From the NCBI GenBank assembly GCA_030144725.1, contig JASKMD010000021.1, forward strand, positions 4,162,825 to 4,226,824: a DNA stretch of 64,000 bases, written 5' to 3'. This stretch comes from Haematococcus lacustris. Its lineage: Eukaryota > Chlorophyta > Chlorophyceae > Chlamydomonadales > Haematococcaceae. A program made the position numbers and the translations under genes. Shown here one piece after another: positions 43,653-55,299 of the stretch; the stretch's first letter is position 1; the number at the start of each line of letters is the position of its first letter. The notes under the pieces are model-generated. The model did no database searches and was not told the DNA's origin. It saw only the letters and a program-made list of their open reading frames with translations.

Positions 43653-44470
43653 GCCTCAGCAGGCTGCTGCTGCTCCTGGGCCTTGGGGGGCTTGTCTCGC
43701 AGCCGCTTGTAGCCCAGGCCAGGGTACTCCTTGCCCTTGGCTGGCAGAGCTCCCTGGTCTGGCCAGTAGCACAGCTCCAGCGGCCGCCACCTGCTCTCCC
43801 CAATGCGCTGCATGTTCAGCGCTGCATTGCAGTCCCTGTCCAGCCACCTGCCTGGCTGTGGTGCTGGCTTGGCTTTGGCAGCCTTGCCCTTGCCTTTGCC
43901 CTTGCCCTTGCTCGGACAAACAGCCGGTACAGTTGTCCACTGTCACCACCTTGCCTGGCACCCTGTCCGTCGGCCTGCCGCTGTTGCGCCTCTCCATCAC
44001 CGTGCGGCAGGCCTGCAGCACGGCCTTGGCCCCCCACCCACCCCGGGTCCCAATGCCTGCGTTGCCAAAGAACACCACCAGCTGCTTGCGGGTCCCCCAC
44101 CGCTTCTGGAACTCAATGGCTGCCTCCTCCTCCTACTGCATGGTACACAAGGCACACAATGCGCATGACATCTTTGGCATGACTGGGGACATGGCACCTA
44201 GCAGGTCACACGGGGGGGCAGTCATGAGCCTCTAACCCTGCCCCTCCCACCCTCCCACCCTTGGCACTCCCACCTTCTTGAAGTAGCGCTCCAGGACCTT
44301 CTCCTGCGCACCATGCAGCCTCATCCTTTGCTCAGCCCACTTGGGATACAGGTACCCCCCACACACTGCATCCCAGGTGGCCAGGGTGACGGCCACATAC
44401 CGCTGGATGGCCACCTGGGAGGTGCCTGCTGGGTTGGCTGCTGCCAGGTGCTGTTAGTGTTGTCATTCCA
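43651..44470 (-). pseudogene. TnpB/Fanzor-like nuclease remnant (copy E)
   Basis: Fragments of the central and C-terminal nuclease region, with a large deletion between VVTVD and the linker, and frameshifts: the RuvC-III region LDRDCNAALN is encoded around 43800-43860 but out of frame with the upstream block. It is not functional. Confidence 0.65.
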
Positions 44471-44540
44471 CCGCTGAGTGTTGCAGCGAGCCTGGATCAG
44501 GCCGCTGTCATGCTGCACCTGGCTCCTGGTCAGCTTGCTC

Positions 44541-44960
44541 CTATAGAAACCTCTGCCTGCCCTTCAGCAGTTGTGCATTGACCAGCTTGTAGCCCTGCCG
44601 GTACTCCTTGCCAGGGACAGGCAGATCCTTCAGGCCTTTCCAGCTGCACAGCTCCAGGGGGCGGTGCATGCTCTCCCCAATGCGCTGGAAGTCAAGGCAC
44701 GAGTTGGTGTCCCAGTCCAGCCACCTGCCCCATGGGGGGCCTGGGGTCATGGCACTGGGCCAGCTCACAGGTGCAGCAGGTGAGGGCTGTGCGGAGGGAG
44801 GGGGCTCCTGGGCAGGGGGAGGGGTCTCCTGAGCAAGGGGAGGGGGGTTGGGCGGCACCTCATGGCACCACATCAGGCCCCGCACGAGTTTGCCATGCCG
44901 TTGGCTCTTGGCTGGACACAGCAACCGCTGGCAATTTGCGTGATGGGCCTGCTAGGCTGC
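44541..44960 (-). pseudogene. Second, diverged TnpB/Fanzor-like C-terminal fragment
   Basis: The frame 44541-44924 reads LVRGLMWCHEVPPNPPP, a Pro/Ala/Gln-rich insert, then WGRWLDWDTNSCLDFQRIGE and PLELCSWKGLKDLPVPGKEY. The architecture matches the other copies, but the sequence belongs to a separate lineage. The RuvC-III motif is degenerate (D-W-D-T-N-S-C-L-D in place of D-R-D-x-N-A-A-x-N), so it is probably inactive. It abuts copy E on the same strand; no terminal hairpin of its own is visible, as if copy E had inserted into its 3' end or recombined with it. Confidence 0.6.
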
Positions 44961-45308
44961 TCCTCAACCTTGCAAAGCCCACAAACCTTTCAGGGCAAGC
45001 AGCACGGCATCGTCGTAAGCTGAGGGCTTAAGACACTGTGTGTAGTGCTGAAAAGTAGTGAAAAGTAGTGCTATCTCCATGATAACACTATATCTGACAC
45101 ACGCACTTTCACGCAGTAGTGTCTGCTTGCGGCGATGTTCAGCAGCTCGAATGGGCTTTTGGCGAGTCTTGCCCTCAAGGTTTGACGAGCTGGCGGGGCG
45201 TTTTGCTGCATGTTGTGGCCTCAGCGGGCAGCCGTGCGATGTATCGATTGTTCAGTGCTGTGGCCGCAAAAAACATGGCTGCCCAACACTGGCCTGCAGG
45301 CAAAGGCC

Positions 45309-48300
45309 ATGGCACAGGGGGTGTCCGAGGCTGGAATGAAGGTGTTTGAGGCCACAAACGAGGACAAGTGGGGCCCACACGGGAACGACATGAAGGGTGA
45401 GCACACCAGTTCTGGCTCATTAGCTTCAAGACAAGTCTTGAAAGTGAGGGTGGCTTGAAGAAAACAGTCACTGATGACATGCGCAGAGATAGCCCGATTG
45501 GCGGATGACTACGAGCGTGGCCAGCTAGTCATGGTACGCACTTAATTTCCATGCCCTTTCACATGCACAGCTGGCATGACACAAGTGCTGTGGTGCCTCT
45601 GCTGCCGCAGAATGCCATCTGGCAGCGACTCCAAGAGCAGGACGAGAATTGGAGGCTGTGCTACAAAGCTCTGCTGCTGTGTGACTACCTCATCCGCCAG
45701 GGCCCAATGGTGAGCTGCTGGTGCCCATAGCCAGCTCTTTAGCAGTTCCATATCCCAAGGCAACATCCATGGTGAGGTCAACTGCGGCAGGTAGGTAAAG
45801 CTCAGATGAAGCCTTCCTCTCTGCATGAGTGCACTTAGGGAGTTGAGGACCTAACAAGCACACCCTGTTCAGCCTAGGGTCCTCAATCGTGTGTCAGGCG
45901 CTTGCACCCACTTCAGGCCTGGTCTGGGGAAGGATAACATATCCAAGAATTGCCTCTTTGCTGCCCCAACTAGTTTTCTCACAGACTTGATGAATGTTTC
46001 ACTCATTCCTGCTTCGTGACCACTGCTTGTCTTGCAGCGCTGCGTGGACGAGTTTTGCCGCAACATCACCGTGTTCGAGCGGCTGCGGGACGACTTTGCT
46101 TATAAGGACCAGGATGGTCGAGATCAGGTGTGACCCAGAGCTCTAGCCCGCCCCTGCACTCCCTCTGGCTGCTTTGCCATGGATTGATTAAACACTAGCA
46201 CCATGTGGTGGCTGCATGTGCTCACCTCATCTTCTTGCTTTTTATTTAGGTAAAGTCGCCTGGGGGATCACTTGCTTGAGATGGTGTGATTCATGGCAAG
46301 TACATGTAAGTAACAGGATGGAACTGCCACTGTTGCTGCGCCTGCCTGCCTGCCTGCCCTGTTGTCTACCAGGGTGTGAACGTGAGGCAGAGGGCGCGTG
46401 ACGTGGCTGCCCTGCTGAGCGACCCCTCCCGCATACAGGTCGAGCGGGCCAAGGTGGGTCCAGCTTGCCTCCTCACAGCTGCATGGGGGTCGTCATGGAG
46501 CAGACCTTCCCAGGGGCGACCTTGATAGCGTGGTGGGCAAGACAGACTGGGCTCCTGCCCTCCCTTCTGCCCATCAGCAGTTCTCCTCTGCCCATCAAGC
46601 GGGAAAGATTTATGAGATGTTGCGGGAGTGCCCCATGCCCTAGCAAGGAGCAGTGTGTCACCCTTCTACACTCCAACCCTAAGCCTTCAAGCTGCTGCAC
46701 TGAGGTCACTTTTGTTTTCAATGCCAGGCGACAGCGCGCTGACCTGTGCCTTCACCCCTGCACTCCTCCCAAACCGTAGGCACGCAGCAATGCTGGGAAA
46801 TACATCGGCGTCTCTGCAGCAGACATGACGCGTGGAGGCGGAGCCGCAACCTATGGCGGGGCCTATGGCGGCTCCAGCAGCGCTCGCAGCCACCACACAC
46901 CCAGCAGCAGCGGCTACGATTCCCCCAGCAGTGTCAGCGGCCGCGGTGGTGGCAGCCACCTTCAAGACCAAGCCTACAGCGGCAGCCAGGGCCTAGCCGG
47001 GTCAGCATTTGCCGCTGAGGCGTCTGTCAAGCCCGGGCACCAACGCACAATGTCGCTCGGCATGCCGGCCATTGGCCATGCCTCCAGCCTCGGCAGCCTG
47101 GCAGGGAGGGAGGGCGGGAGCGCGGGAGGAGGGGGTGTGGAGGACCCCTTTGAGGCCACTCGCAGGCGTATTGAGCGGCTGAAGCAGCAGACATCCACTC
47201 CTAACTCGCCGGCCCTGGCGGCACACATGGATGCAAGCTTTGAAGGCGGGGCACCGCTGACAGGGGGCATCAACATGGACGCGTCTCCCAACCTCTTCCC
47301 CGGTAGGCTGGCAGGGTCATGGCTGCCACCTCGGGTGAATGGCTGCCACCACCTGTAACATGGCTGGGGCACATGCTGTGTGGGCTGGCGATGGATGAGA
47401 CATGTACTGCGCGTGCTGCTGACCTTTGCCTGTCCTCATGTTGCTCTTCCTCCTACTCTTCTTGCTTGGAAGCGGCTGGCATGGCTGGAAAACTTGCTGC
47501 AAACGCCCATCTTTGATCCCATATTCCTCCTCCTCAAGTCCCCGGTATAGCTGCTCGGTTGACTGGTGTAATGGCATGGCGCCGTGCTTCAATCATTAGG
47601 CAGGTGCAGGCACCAGGGCAAGGGCTGCCACTCTGTCTCCTCTTGCTCCTCTGCCTGGCGTTCGTCTTGTGGCTGCTGCTGTGGCAGGGCATTTGGCAAG
47701 CATGTGGGCACGTGCTCCTGTTTTGATACGTGCTGAGGCGGCGCATGGAGAGGCTGGCTGGTGTCGTGCTTGCAGACAACAGCAAGGTGCGGCCAGGGCC
47801 CAAGAGGCTGAGCGAGGTCAAGGTAAACCCAGCCATTGCAGCAGCCTTTGGTGGCCTGGCCATAACACCGGACGCCTCTACTGCTAGAGGTGGGTGACGT
47901 CACTGCTTTGACATCATCACCAACACCAGTGTCATCAGCACCACTGTCAGTACCATTACAGTCAAAACTCACACTCACACCATATATCACATATATCACA
48001 TATCATGTATCGCATATCACACTCACACCACATATCACAGCAAGCAAAATGTCACGTGCAATAGAGACGCTCTTGGAGAGCATGCTGGCATGTATGTTTC
48101 ATGTGTGAAGTGTGCATGGGTGAATGGGTCTATGACATGTATGTGTGACATGTGATGTCCAACTGCCAGTAGGTCTGGTGCCACCCCCCTCAGCTCCAAA
48201 GGTGCCCCTACCTCCGCCACCCCTCCCTACCCCAAGCCACACCGAGCCAGTACCACAGCCCGTGCAGCAGAGCAGCCACCCCATCATAGACCTCCTAGAC

Positions 48301-48816
48301 GCCCTGCCGCCCTCGGCCGCCCCAGCACTACAGCCCCAGCCAGCAGCAGCAGCAGCAGCAGCCCAGCCACAAGTGGAGTGGGATGCGTTTGCCGAAGCCC
48401 CCTGCGCAGCCACCCCTGCCCCTGCGGCTTACAGCGCTGTGGCCCCTCCCCTTGGGCCTGCCACAGGGGCACCCAGGCCAGCAGCAGCCATCCCAGTGCC
48501 CTCTACCAAACCTGCTGTGGACCCCTTTGACGCGCTGCTGGGAGGGCTGGTGCCAGGGCCAGCCACAGCCTTCGACCCCTTTGCCCAGCTGCCTAACAAC
48601 GGGCACAGCGCTGCAGTGGACCTGTTTGCGGATCCCTTTGCACCTCCACCTGCGGCTGTGGGAAAACCGGCAGCGTCTGGGCCTCAGCTGCCTGCCACAA
48701 GGGGGGTGGGGGCTGGAGTGCCAGTCATCAATGACCCATTCGTGCTGCTGAGTGCGCCGCATGGCAGCAAAGCAGCACCGGCAGCAGTGGACCCCTTCCT
48801 AGACCTGCTGTCCTGA
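45309..48816 (+). CDS. Epsin, ENTH-domain clathrin adaptor
   Basis: Eight phase-consistent exons: 45309..45396, 45487..45533, 45611..45709, 46038..46127, 46373..46453, 46780..47302, 47776..47889, 48173..48816 (561 residues). The ENTH domain has VFEATNEDKWGPHG, IWQRLQEQDENWRLCYKALL, RDDFAYKDQDGRDQGVNVR and VAALLSDPSR. The tail is Gly/Ser- then Pro/Ala-rich with six DPF motifs for the AP-2 ear (DPFEATR, DPFDALL, DPFAQL, DPFAPP, DPFVLL, DPFLDLLS) and a clathrin-box-like HPIIDLLDAL. Epsins bind PI(4,5)P2 membranes and link cargo to clathrin. The usual N-terminal helix is short here; an upstream ATG at 45239 (MYRLFSAVAAKNMAAQ) is in another frame and could belong to a missed first exon. Confidence 0.9.
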
Positions 48817-49153
48817 CATCTAGACAGGAAATGATGATGGCTGGTACTGCTGTAGCCTAGCTGCCGAGCTCCTGAACTCTCTTGCCATGTCGAGGTGACT
48901 GGCTCATAGGACGCAGTCGTGCTTGCCAGCCCGCTGAGATTGTCTGCAGCAATTAGTCACGTCCGTAGCATGTTGTTGCAGGGGCTGCCCTTAAGTATCG
49001 TTGGCATGTCCTGAATCCTTCTTACTATCTGTTTCGCCTTGATAATCTGTCTCAAGTACGTGGATTGTGGAAAGGCGCTATGACCTGCAGCTCCCTGGCC
49101 TGAACCGGGGTACTTTCCAGGTTCAGCTCCGGACGTAAGATTGTACCTTACAA

Positions 49154-49158
49154 TGTAA
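49154..49158 (+). terminator. TGTAA polyadenylation signal of epsin
   Basis: TGTAA about 340 bases after the stop, the usual chlorophyte signal. Confidence 0.5.
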
Positions 49159-49703
49159 GGCTAGAAGTATACAACGTTGTGATAGTCTTCGGCCTTGTGG
49201 TTGTTTAAGGCTGCATGATGGGTTCGGATTACGCTGTTCCTGACCTTTGAAGAGAGTCCCCAACTCCTCGAGGGGAGGGGGGCCTGGCACCTTCACGTCT
49301 GACGGCTCCAGCGGTGTAAGCTAATCATCACGAGGTCCCCTTCAGGAGTAAATCTTTCCCAGAGCAGGTCCCTTACCCCAAGATCGCGAGGCGTGACAGT
49401 GCTGCTGGGTCTGTCATGACTTCGGCGCGGGTGTGCTACATGGCCTTGTCTAAGGAAACTGGAGCCACGTGGAGACCTGTCATTCCTGGTTTCACATTCG
49501 AGCAAAGGGAGATGTGCTTGTGGCAGCGAAGATGGTAGCTTAAGCGACGAGGAGCTAGACTTCACCCCTCTGCATGCTCCAAGCTTAGAAACTGACCACA
49601 TCAGGGAGTGGAAGGAAGCAAGGGTGAGACAGGAAGGCTCAGCAAACCCACTGCCTGAACTCAGGCTGTGACTCCACATGGCTACACATGCGTCCCCACA
49701 TGC

Positions 49704-49708
49704 TTACA
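49704..49708 (-). terminator. TGTAA polyadenylation signal of eL14
   Basis: Minus-strand TGTAA about 220 bases past the eL14 stop. Confidence 0.5.
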
Positions 49709-49928
49709 ACTGTAACTCATGGAGGTGCTGAGGTCAGCACATTGTCTGCGAGGCTCCGTGTGAGGCAGTTGACATGCCCCCATATCATGCAACTCTGGCG
49801 GGGTGCTGTTGAAGGATGCACTGTGTGGCACAATACCTGATACTCACGCACACAGAGTCTTCAGATGGGCCAACACAGCTGCAGGAGACCAACCGTCCGC
49901 TTCTATGTACGCTTGCCACTGATTTGCA

Positions 49929-50610
49929 TCACTTCTTCGCTGCCTTCTGAAGCTGGCTGAAAACCTTGCGCACGGCCCTGGCTTTCTTTGCCTTGGCAAC
50001 AGCGGCCTTAAAGCGGTCAAAGTCATTCATGGCCGCCTTGCTGGCATGCTTGGACAGCTTCTGGCCCCAAGAGCTCTTGCCAAACTTGGCGATGACGTCT
50101 GCAAAGTGAACAGAACTCGGGGGCCTGTAGTGTTTTGTAGAGACCTGCTGAGACTGCAGTTGCTCTGAGAGCTTCGGCTGCATCATGCGCTGTGTGCGTG
50201 ACTGCTTCATTGGTGGCCTTCACAATGGAGCTGCTCTGTCTGAAGCTGCCACCACTGAGGTCCATGCTGGACAACTGACATAGTGCGCACCTGACTCTGC
50301 AAACTTGGCGACAACCACCTTCTTCGGCGCCAAGCGGGGCAGCTCAAGCTTGTAGTCAGTGAGACTGAGCCGCTTGAAGTTCTCGACGCGACGTGCCTGG
50401 CCCGGGGCATCAACGAGTGCCTTCACATGGCACAATGAAGCGCATAAGAGTCAGCTTTCGCACAAGCTTCGTTTGGCTGCTGGTTTTGGCTGCGGGAGTA
50501 GCTACCCTGTTTTGGTCCAGGATGTCAGACACCACAATGAGCTTGCCAGCATCCTCGCCGAAGTTGATCATCGCCACCCGCCCAATCTCCATGGGCCGCT
50601 TGAAAGGCAT
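49929..50610 (-). CDS. RPL14: 60S ribosomal protein eL14
   Basis: Three exons: 50506..50610, 50291..50420, 49929..50098, in phase, giving 134 residues, the same length as land-plant RPL14. It starts MPFKRPMEIGRVAMINFGED with the KOW-like fold, continues LIVVSDILDQNR, ALVDAPGQARRVENFKRLSL and LAPKKVVVAKFAE, and ends in the Lys/Ala-rich helix VRKVFSQLQKAAKK. It is a component of the cytosolic large subunit at the subunit interface. The reading frame stays open upstream of the ATG, but there is no homology there, so the ATG at 50610 is chosen. It is divergent with CCDC39. Confidence 0.96.
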
Positions 50611-50935
50611 TCTGACTAGGCCCGGTGTCAATAGCGTCGCTGCTGTGAAAGGGGAGTGCTCAAAAGCCACAGCCCAGTACGCACGAGCCGTCTCACTCGT
50701 TTTGGAGCGACATACAAACCTCGTTCTCCGCTGACTCCCTGCTCCGGGCTTACATGAAAGGCGCGATGAGCTAGGACTTGAAGTTGAACACAGAGTCAAA
50801 ATTGTATGTGTCCTCCGACATTTCCGCACTAAGTCGAGGCTGCCAAGCCGCACAGCATCGAAGCGAGCTCCAGTAGACGTGAAGGGAGCTTGCACACGTT
50901 GACTCGACCTTGCACTTGCACATTTAGGGCTCAAC
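50611..50935. promoter_or_regulatory. Bidirectional promoter region between eL14 and CCDC39
   Basis: Only about 325 bases separate the two divergent start codons, and this span must contain both 5' untranslated regions and promoters. No TATA box or other motif was identified. Confidence 0.6.
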
Positions 50936-53900
50936 ATGGCTTCACAACTGCCAGCAGGTTGGACACACACCCAGGTTGGCCTGTTTGACAATGTTGCTCC
51001 TTACCAACCTTGCATACGGATGCATCCCTGCAGATGCCCGTGTGGAGCCTGATGAGGACAGTACCTTGCCACCCTTCGCCAATGACGAAAACAGGGCTTT
51101 GGATGCTGCCATCAGGGTCAGTGCACGTCCCACCAGGTGGTGCGTAAACAGGTACACCGTGATGCAGCTGACAACGGCTGCTTGCACCCGCAGGCCCTGG
51201 AGAAACAGCTGGAAAGGGCGGATGCAGCTCATGATGAGAACAAAGACCGCATCAACATCATGATGGAGCATCTTGCAAATGTACAGCAAGAACTGAAGTA
51301 CACACAGAGCAGGGTAAGAGGCTGTGGACAGGCATATCAAGCCTGGCATTGAAGCCGCATGGCAGGGCAGCAGCTAAGGGCGCCTGTCATAGCTAGTGAA
51401 CAGCGGGTGTCTGCCAACCCGCATGGTGGCGGTACTCCAAGAGACGGACTTGTGTGTGACACCCCGTGATGCTGGAGGGAATAGCCGCATTGACCCCAGC
51501 TGCTCTACCCCTGCTCCCATGCAACCCCAGCCAAGGCAGGTGCTGGAGGGCATTGTTGCTTGTCACACAGCATTCCCAACCCAGCTACAGACCTGGGGCA
51601 GGGGTCAAGGATAGGGGTTGATGGGATGCTTTCGCTCTAAAGTTAGGCGGTAGCTCCTCCCTAAATGCACGCCAGTGCTGCTGGAGTCTTCTTCTTCTTC
51701 TTTTCTTGGCTTAGACGCCCCAGCCACACCTTCATCATGCAGTGCAGGCGAACCTGATGTGTTTGGGTCATTGATCAGCTTGTCCACCAGCAGACCTCAG
51801 CTGCGGCAGCAGTCCAGGTTGGGAGCAGGAGAGACCGCGCACCCCTGGCTCGCCTGGTTGTTCTCTTGTTGAAAGCTCTCCCTCCCTCATAAACCTCCTG
51901 CAGCCGCTCCTCTTGCTGCTCCTCCTGCTGTCCCTCCACCTGTATCTCCAACCGCCCCGCCGGGTGGAGTAGGGCAAAGATGGAGGCTGTACAACCTCAG
52001 ATGGTTTGTCTGCCAGGAGTCTAGTGATCAGCTACCCAGAGCTGTCATGCCATGCCTGGTCTCAAGCGCTGCGTGTCGTGCTGCAGGTGGAGAGCAAGGT
52101 CAAAGAGATCGAGACAGAGCAGCACCTGAAGCAGCTGGCGGAGAGGGAGACCGGCAGGCTGCGGGCAGACACCACCCGCCTAGTTAATGAGAGGGGAGAG
52201 CTGGGTGACAAGGTGTGGATGTTTGGTGAGAGCTAATAAACACTGGTCCATCTCTCAAACCCTGGTTATGCCTTGAACCCTAGCTTGTCCAGGCTGGCCT
52301 AATGACCAGCGTGGCTGCAATATGATAGGTAGGCTCGCTGCGACAACTGGTTACTTCTCCACCCAGGCTCCATCCACCCAGGCTTGCTTGGCCTACATGC
52401 TCTGTCCAGGTGTCCAGCCTCAAGACCCAAGTATTCAAAGCCAACGAGAAGCTGGACGGCTTCAAGCTGCTGATGAATTGGAACCAGGAGGAGCTGGAGC
52501 AGTGGGCACTGGCGCAGAAGCAGAAGGAAGAGGACAATGCTGCATTAGAGAAGTACCGGCACCAGGACGCGGCCAAGGTCGGACACCACACTAGACAGCA
52601 TTCGGCCCAACCAGCAGCCTGCCATGCAGCCTGGAGCACAGCACACCATGCACCCGGCTGTGGGGCACCGCACCAGACAGCATGCGGCCCAGCCACAGCA
52701 GCAGCCTGTGGCCCATTTACCAGGCAGGGTGCTACCAGCCTGCCTGAGGTGCCCTGCCCCTGCATGTTGTGGCCCTGCTCTTGGGCCGCCCACGTCCCGT
52801 ACCCGCGTTTCAGACGCAAACCCACGCCCCTGCGCATGGGTGATGCAGGTCAAGGAGCTGCAGCTGGCCTTGGACAAGATGAGCCGGGCGGTGGTGGCCA
52901 AGAAGGAGGAGCTGGAGGGGGAGGTGCTGGAGACCCAGGTCAGCTGAATAGGCTACTCGTGCGTGGTGCAGCTGAGCGGTGTGCTGCGGCTTGCGTTCCC
53001 ACTCCTGCGGCTCCTGCTGCTACTCATGTAGTGTTCAGATGCATGTGAAGCTGGCTCGGGTCAGGTCCGCTGCCAGATCTGCCTGGGCAGTGATGCAGAG
53101 AGTACTGCAGCTGTGTAAAGCAGCTGCTGCTCTGTATCTACCACCAGCTGAAGCGCCACAAGAAGTAACATGCTCTGCCGACCGCTGCAGTGGCAAGGCT
53201 AGTCAGGATGGGTCTGCATGCTCTGCCACCCTTCCATAGCTGACTTCCATACTACCCCGCCCCACACACGTACATACTGCCTGCGCCCTATTGTGCCCCA
53301 CTGCCTACCCCTAGCCACACCTGGCTTGATGGCCTGAAGCAGTGTGCCTTGACACACCTGACGCACGCCCTGCCACCTTTTGGATACTTAAGACTGACCC
53401 CAGAGGAAGCAGTGTTGGTTCCCGCCAGGCCCTGCCACCCTTCTGATTGCTGAGGCTGACCCCACATTCGTCTCTGCCTTGCATTGCTCGGCATGATGCC
53501 GCCCAGGCTGCTCAAATCCAGCTGGACAAGGCTGCGGAGGACTTCCGCAAACTGCACACTGAGCGGCAGGAGCTGATCCGTCAGTGGGACGATGCCATGG
53601 AGGCAATGCGGAACAGGGACAACGCCATTGTGGTGGCAACAGAGCAGGTGAGGAGCAAGCCTCGCCATGCCTCCTGTCTCTCAGCTGGTACCTCACTGCA
53701 GAGCTGGAAGCTGGGAAACAGCAGGGCTTGACAGTGTGCTGCCAGTCCTTGGTAATGAATGGGAGCATCTGATGCCACAGCTTGACCAGGTCATGAGTTG
53801 GTGACTGCTGCTGCGGCTGCAGCTGCTGCTGCTGTACATGCTATCTTGCTGCTGCGTGACACGATAGGTGTATAGGAGCTTCTGCTGCCACAGCTGTACC

Positions 53901-55263
53901 AGGTCAGATCATAGCAGCGGGCCAGTCGCATAGCAGTTGACAGAGCAGGTGGCAGGTGAACAGTCTTCACTGTTGATCCGCAACTGGCCAACCTGCTTCC
54001 TAACATGTAACCGCCATCCCTCCCATGGCAGCCAGCCACCCTCACCACCTGCCAGACCCATGCACCACGACCCACTACCTGCTTCCCCCCATAAACAGTG
54101 GCGAGGATGAGAGAGAACAGGTGAGTAGAAGCAAGAGAGGAGAAGCCCTCTGGCTTGCACCTGTGAGGGGCAGGGGCTGTCTGCCTGCAGGTCATAGGCC
54201 TTTCATGTTCAGGGTTCAGTGAGCCTCATGATGTGGAATGAAGGGAAGCCTCAAGCCCCTGACCTGGTACGTTGTCCTCCTGCGCTGCAGTTTGCCCAGC
54301 GTAAGGCCGAGCTGAAGCAGCGCAAGGCAGAGCTGGACGCCCAGGCCAAGTTTCTGGAGGCTGAGGCTATGAACAACAAGGAAGTGGATGCCCGCATCGC
54401 GTTCTACGACCGAGAAGTGGTGAGCCAGCCTTGCATACCCATGGCCCTACCCTACACCACCATGCTTCATGGCCTGTATGCCCCAGATAAGCCTGAGCCA
54501 TGGCTGCTTGGACCTATGAGTTGCATGTGATGGTGACAATGAGAATGATGCAGACCCAACCTCATTCTCAGCCTTTCACCTGCCTCCATGCAACTCGGCT
54601 ATGTGGCCCATGTCCCTCCCTTGTGTTGGGAGGTAAAGGTAGAGTCAGGTAAACCGGTGGGAGGGTAGCAAGGGTCCACACCCCACGCCACCCTCCTACC
54701 TTGATGCACGCCCATCGCTATGGGTGTAGTCTTTCTTCCCTAGACTCTTTCATATGACAGGGGAGCCAGGCTCACTCAGGGATGATGCCAGCAAGTGATG
54801 ATGATGCCAGATGCCCTCTGCATGTAACCCAGTCAGCCAATCACCCTGGCCCGAGGTGGTCATGATGCCAGGAGTGCAGACAAATGCCTGCTGTGTCTCA
54901 GGCTAAGGGCACGCTACAGGTGGTCAGCGAGTTTTGCTTGGCAGCCAGCGTTGTGGTCAGCATTGCATGCTCAGCCGGCTTGCTCTGACATGCTCTGACA
55001 TGCTCTGACATGCGACAGCACCTTGACCCTCACTCGGGCCTTCACTGCCGTGAACCACTAAGCGTGGACCACTACAAAACAGTGTTTTGTCTGTGTGGTG
55101 TTCCCCATGCACGTTGCATGCACACCCCATGCACATGGCATGCACATGTCGCCTACCACCTACACCATTGCCTGACCCCTGAAGGCTATGGTCTAGATTT
55201 GGCAAGACAAACATGTAAGCTGAAAACAGGGCAATGGGGGGCACACACTACTGTGCCACAGTG

Positions 55264-55299
<36 letters not shown>

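Larger units (their letters stand above)
43386..44530 (-). mobile_element. Fanzor-like element copy E with internal rearrangement
   Basis: Reading on the minus strand: a fragment with RYVAVTLATWDAVCGGYLY (about 44400), then QLVVFFGNAGIGTRGGWGAK and DRVPGKVVTVD (about 44090-43930), then a jump of missing sequence into KGKGK-type linker remains (GQGQRQGQG), GLQCSAEHAAHWGEQ in a shifted frame, the normal stop region and the complete 3' noncoding end at 43386-43650. The VVFFG..G..G and VVTVD blocks fit the middle RuvC region of the family. No matching duplication was found around the ends. Confidence 0.75.
48817..49928. other. Convergent 3' flanks of epsin and eL14
   Basis: No gene was recognised between the two stops apart from their 3' untranslated regions. 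The 128-codon minus frame 49293-49679 has no domain. Confidence 0.4.

Noticed and set aside
50410..50991. Long minus frame extending eL14 at the N-terminus
   Set aside because: No homology upstream of the Met at 50610 and it overlaps CCDC39 exon 1; eL14 has its normal length without it.
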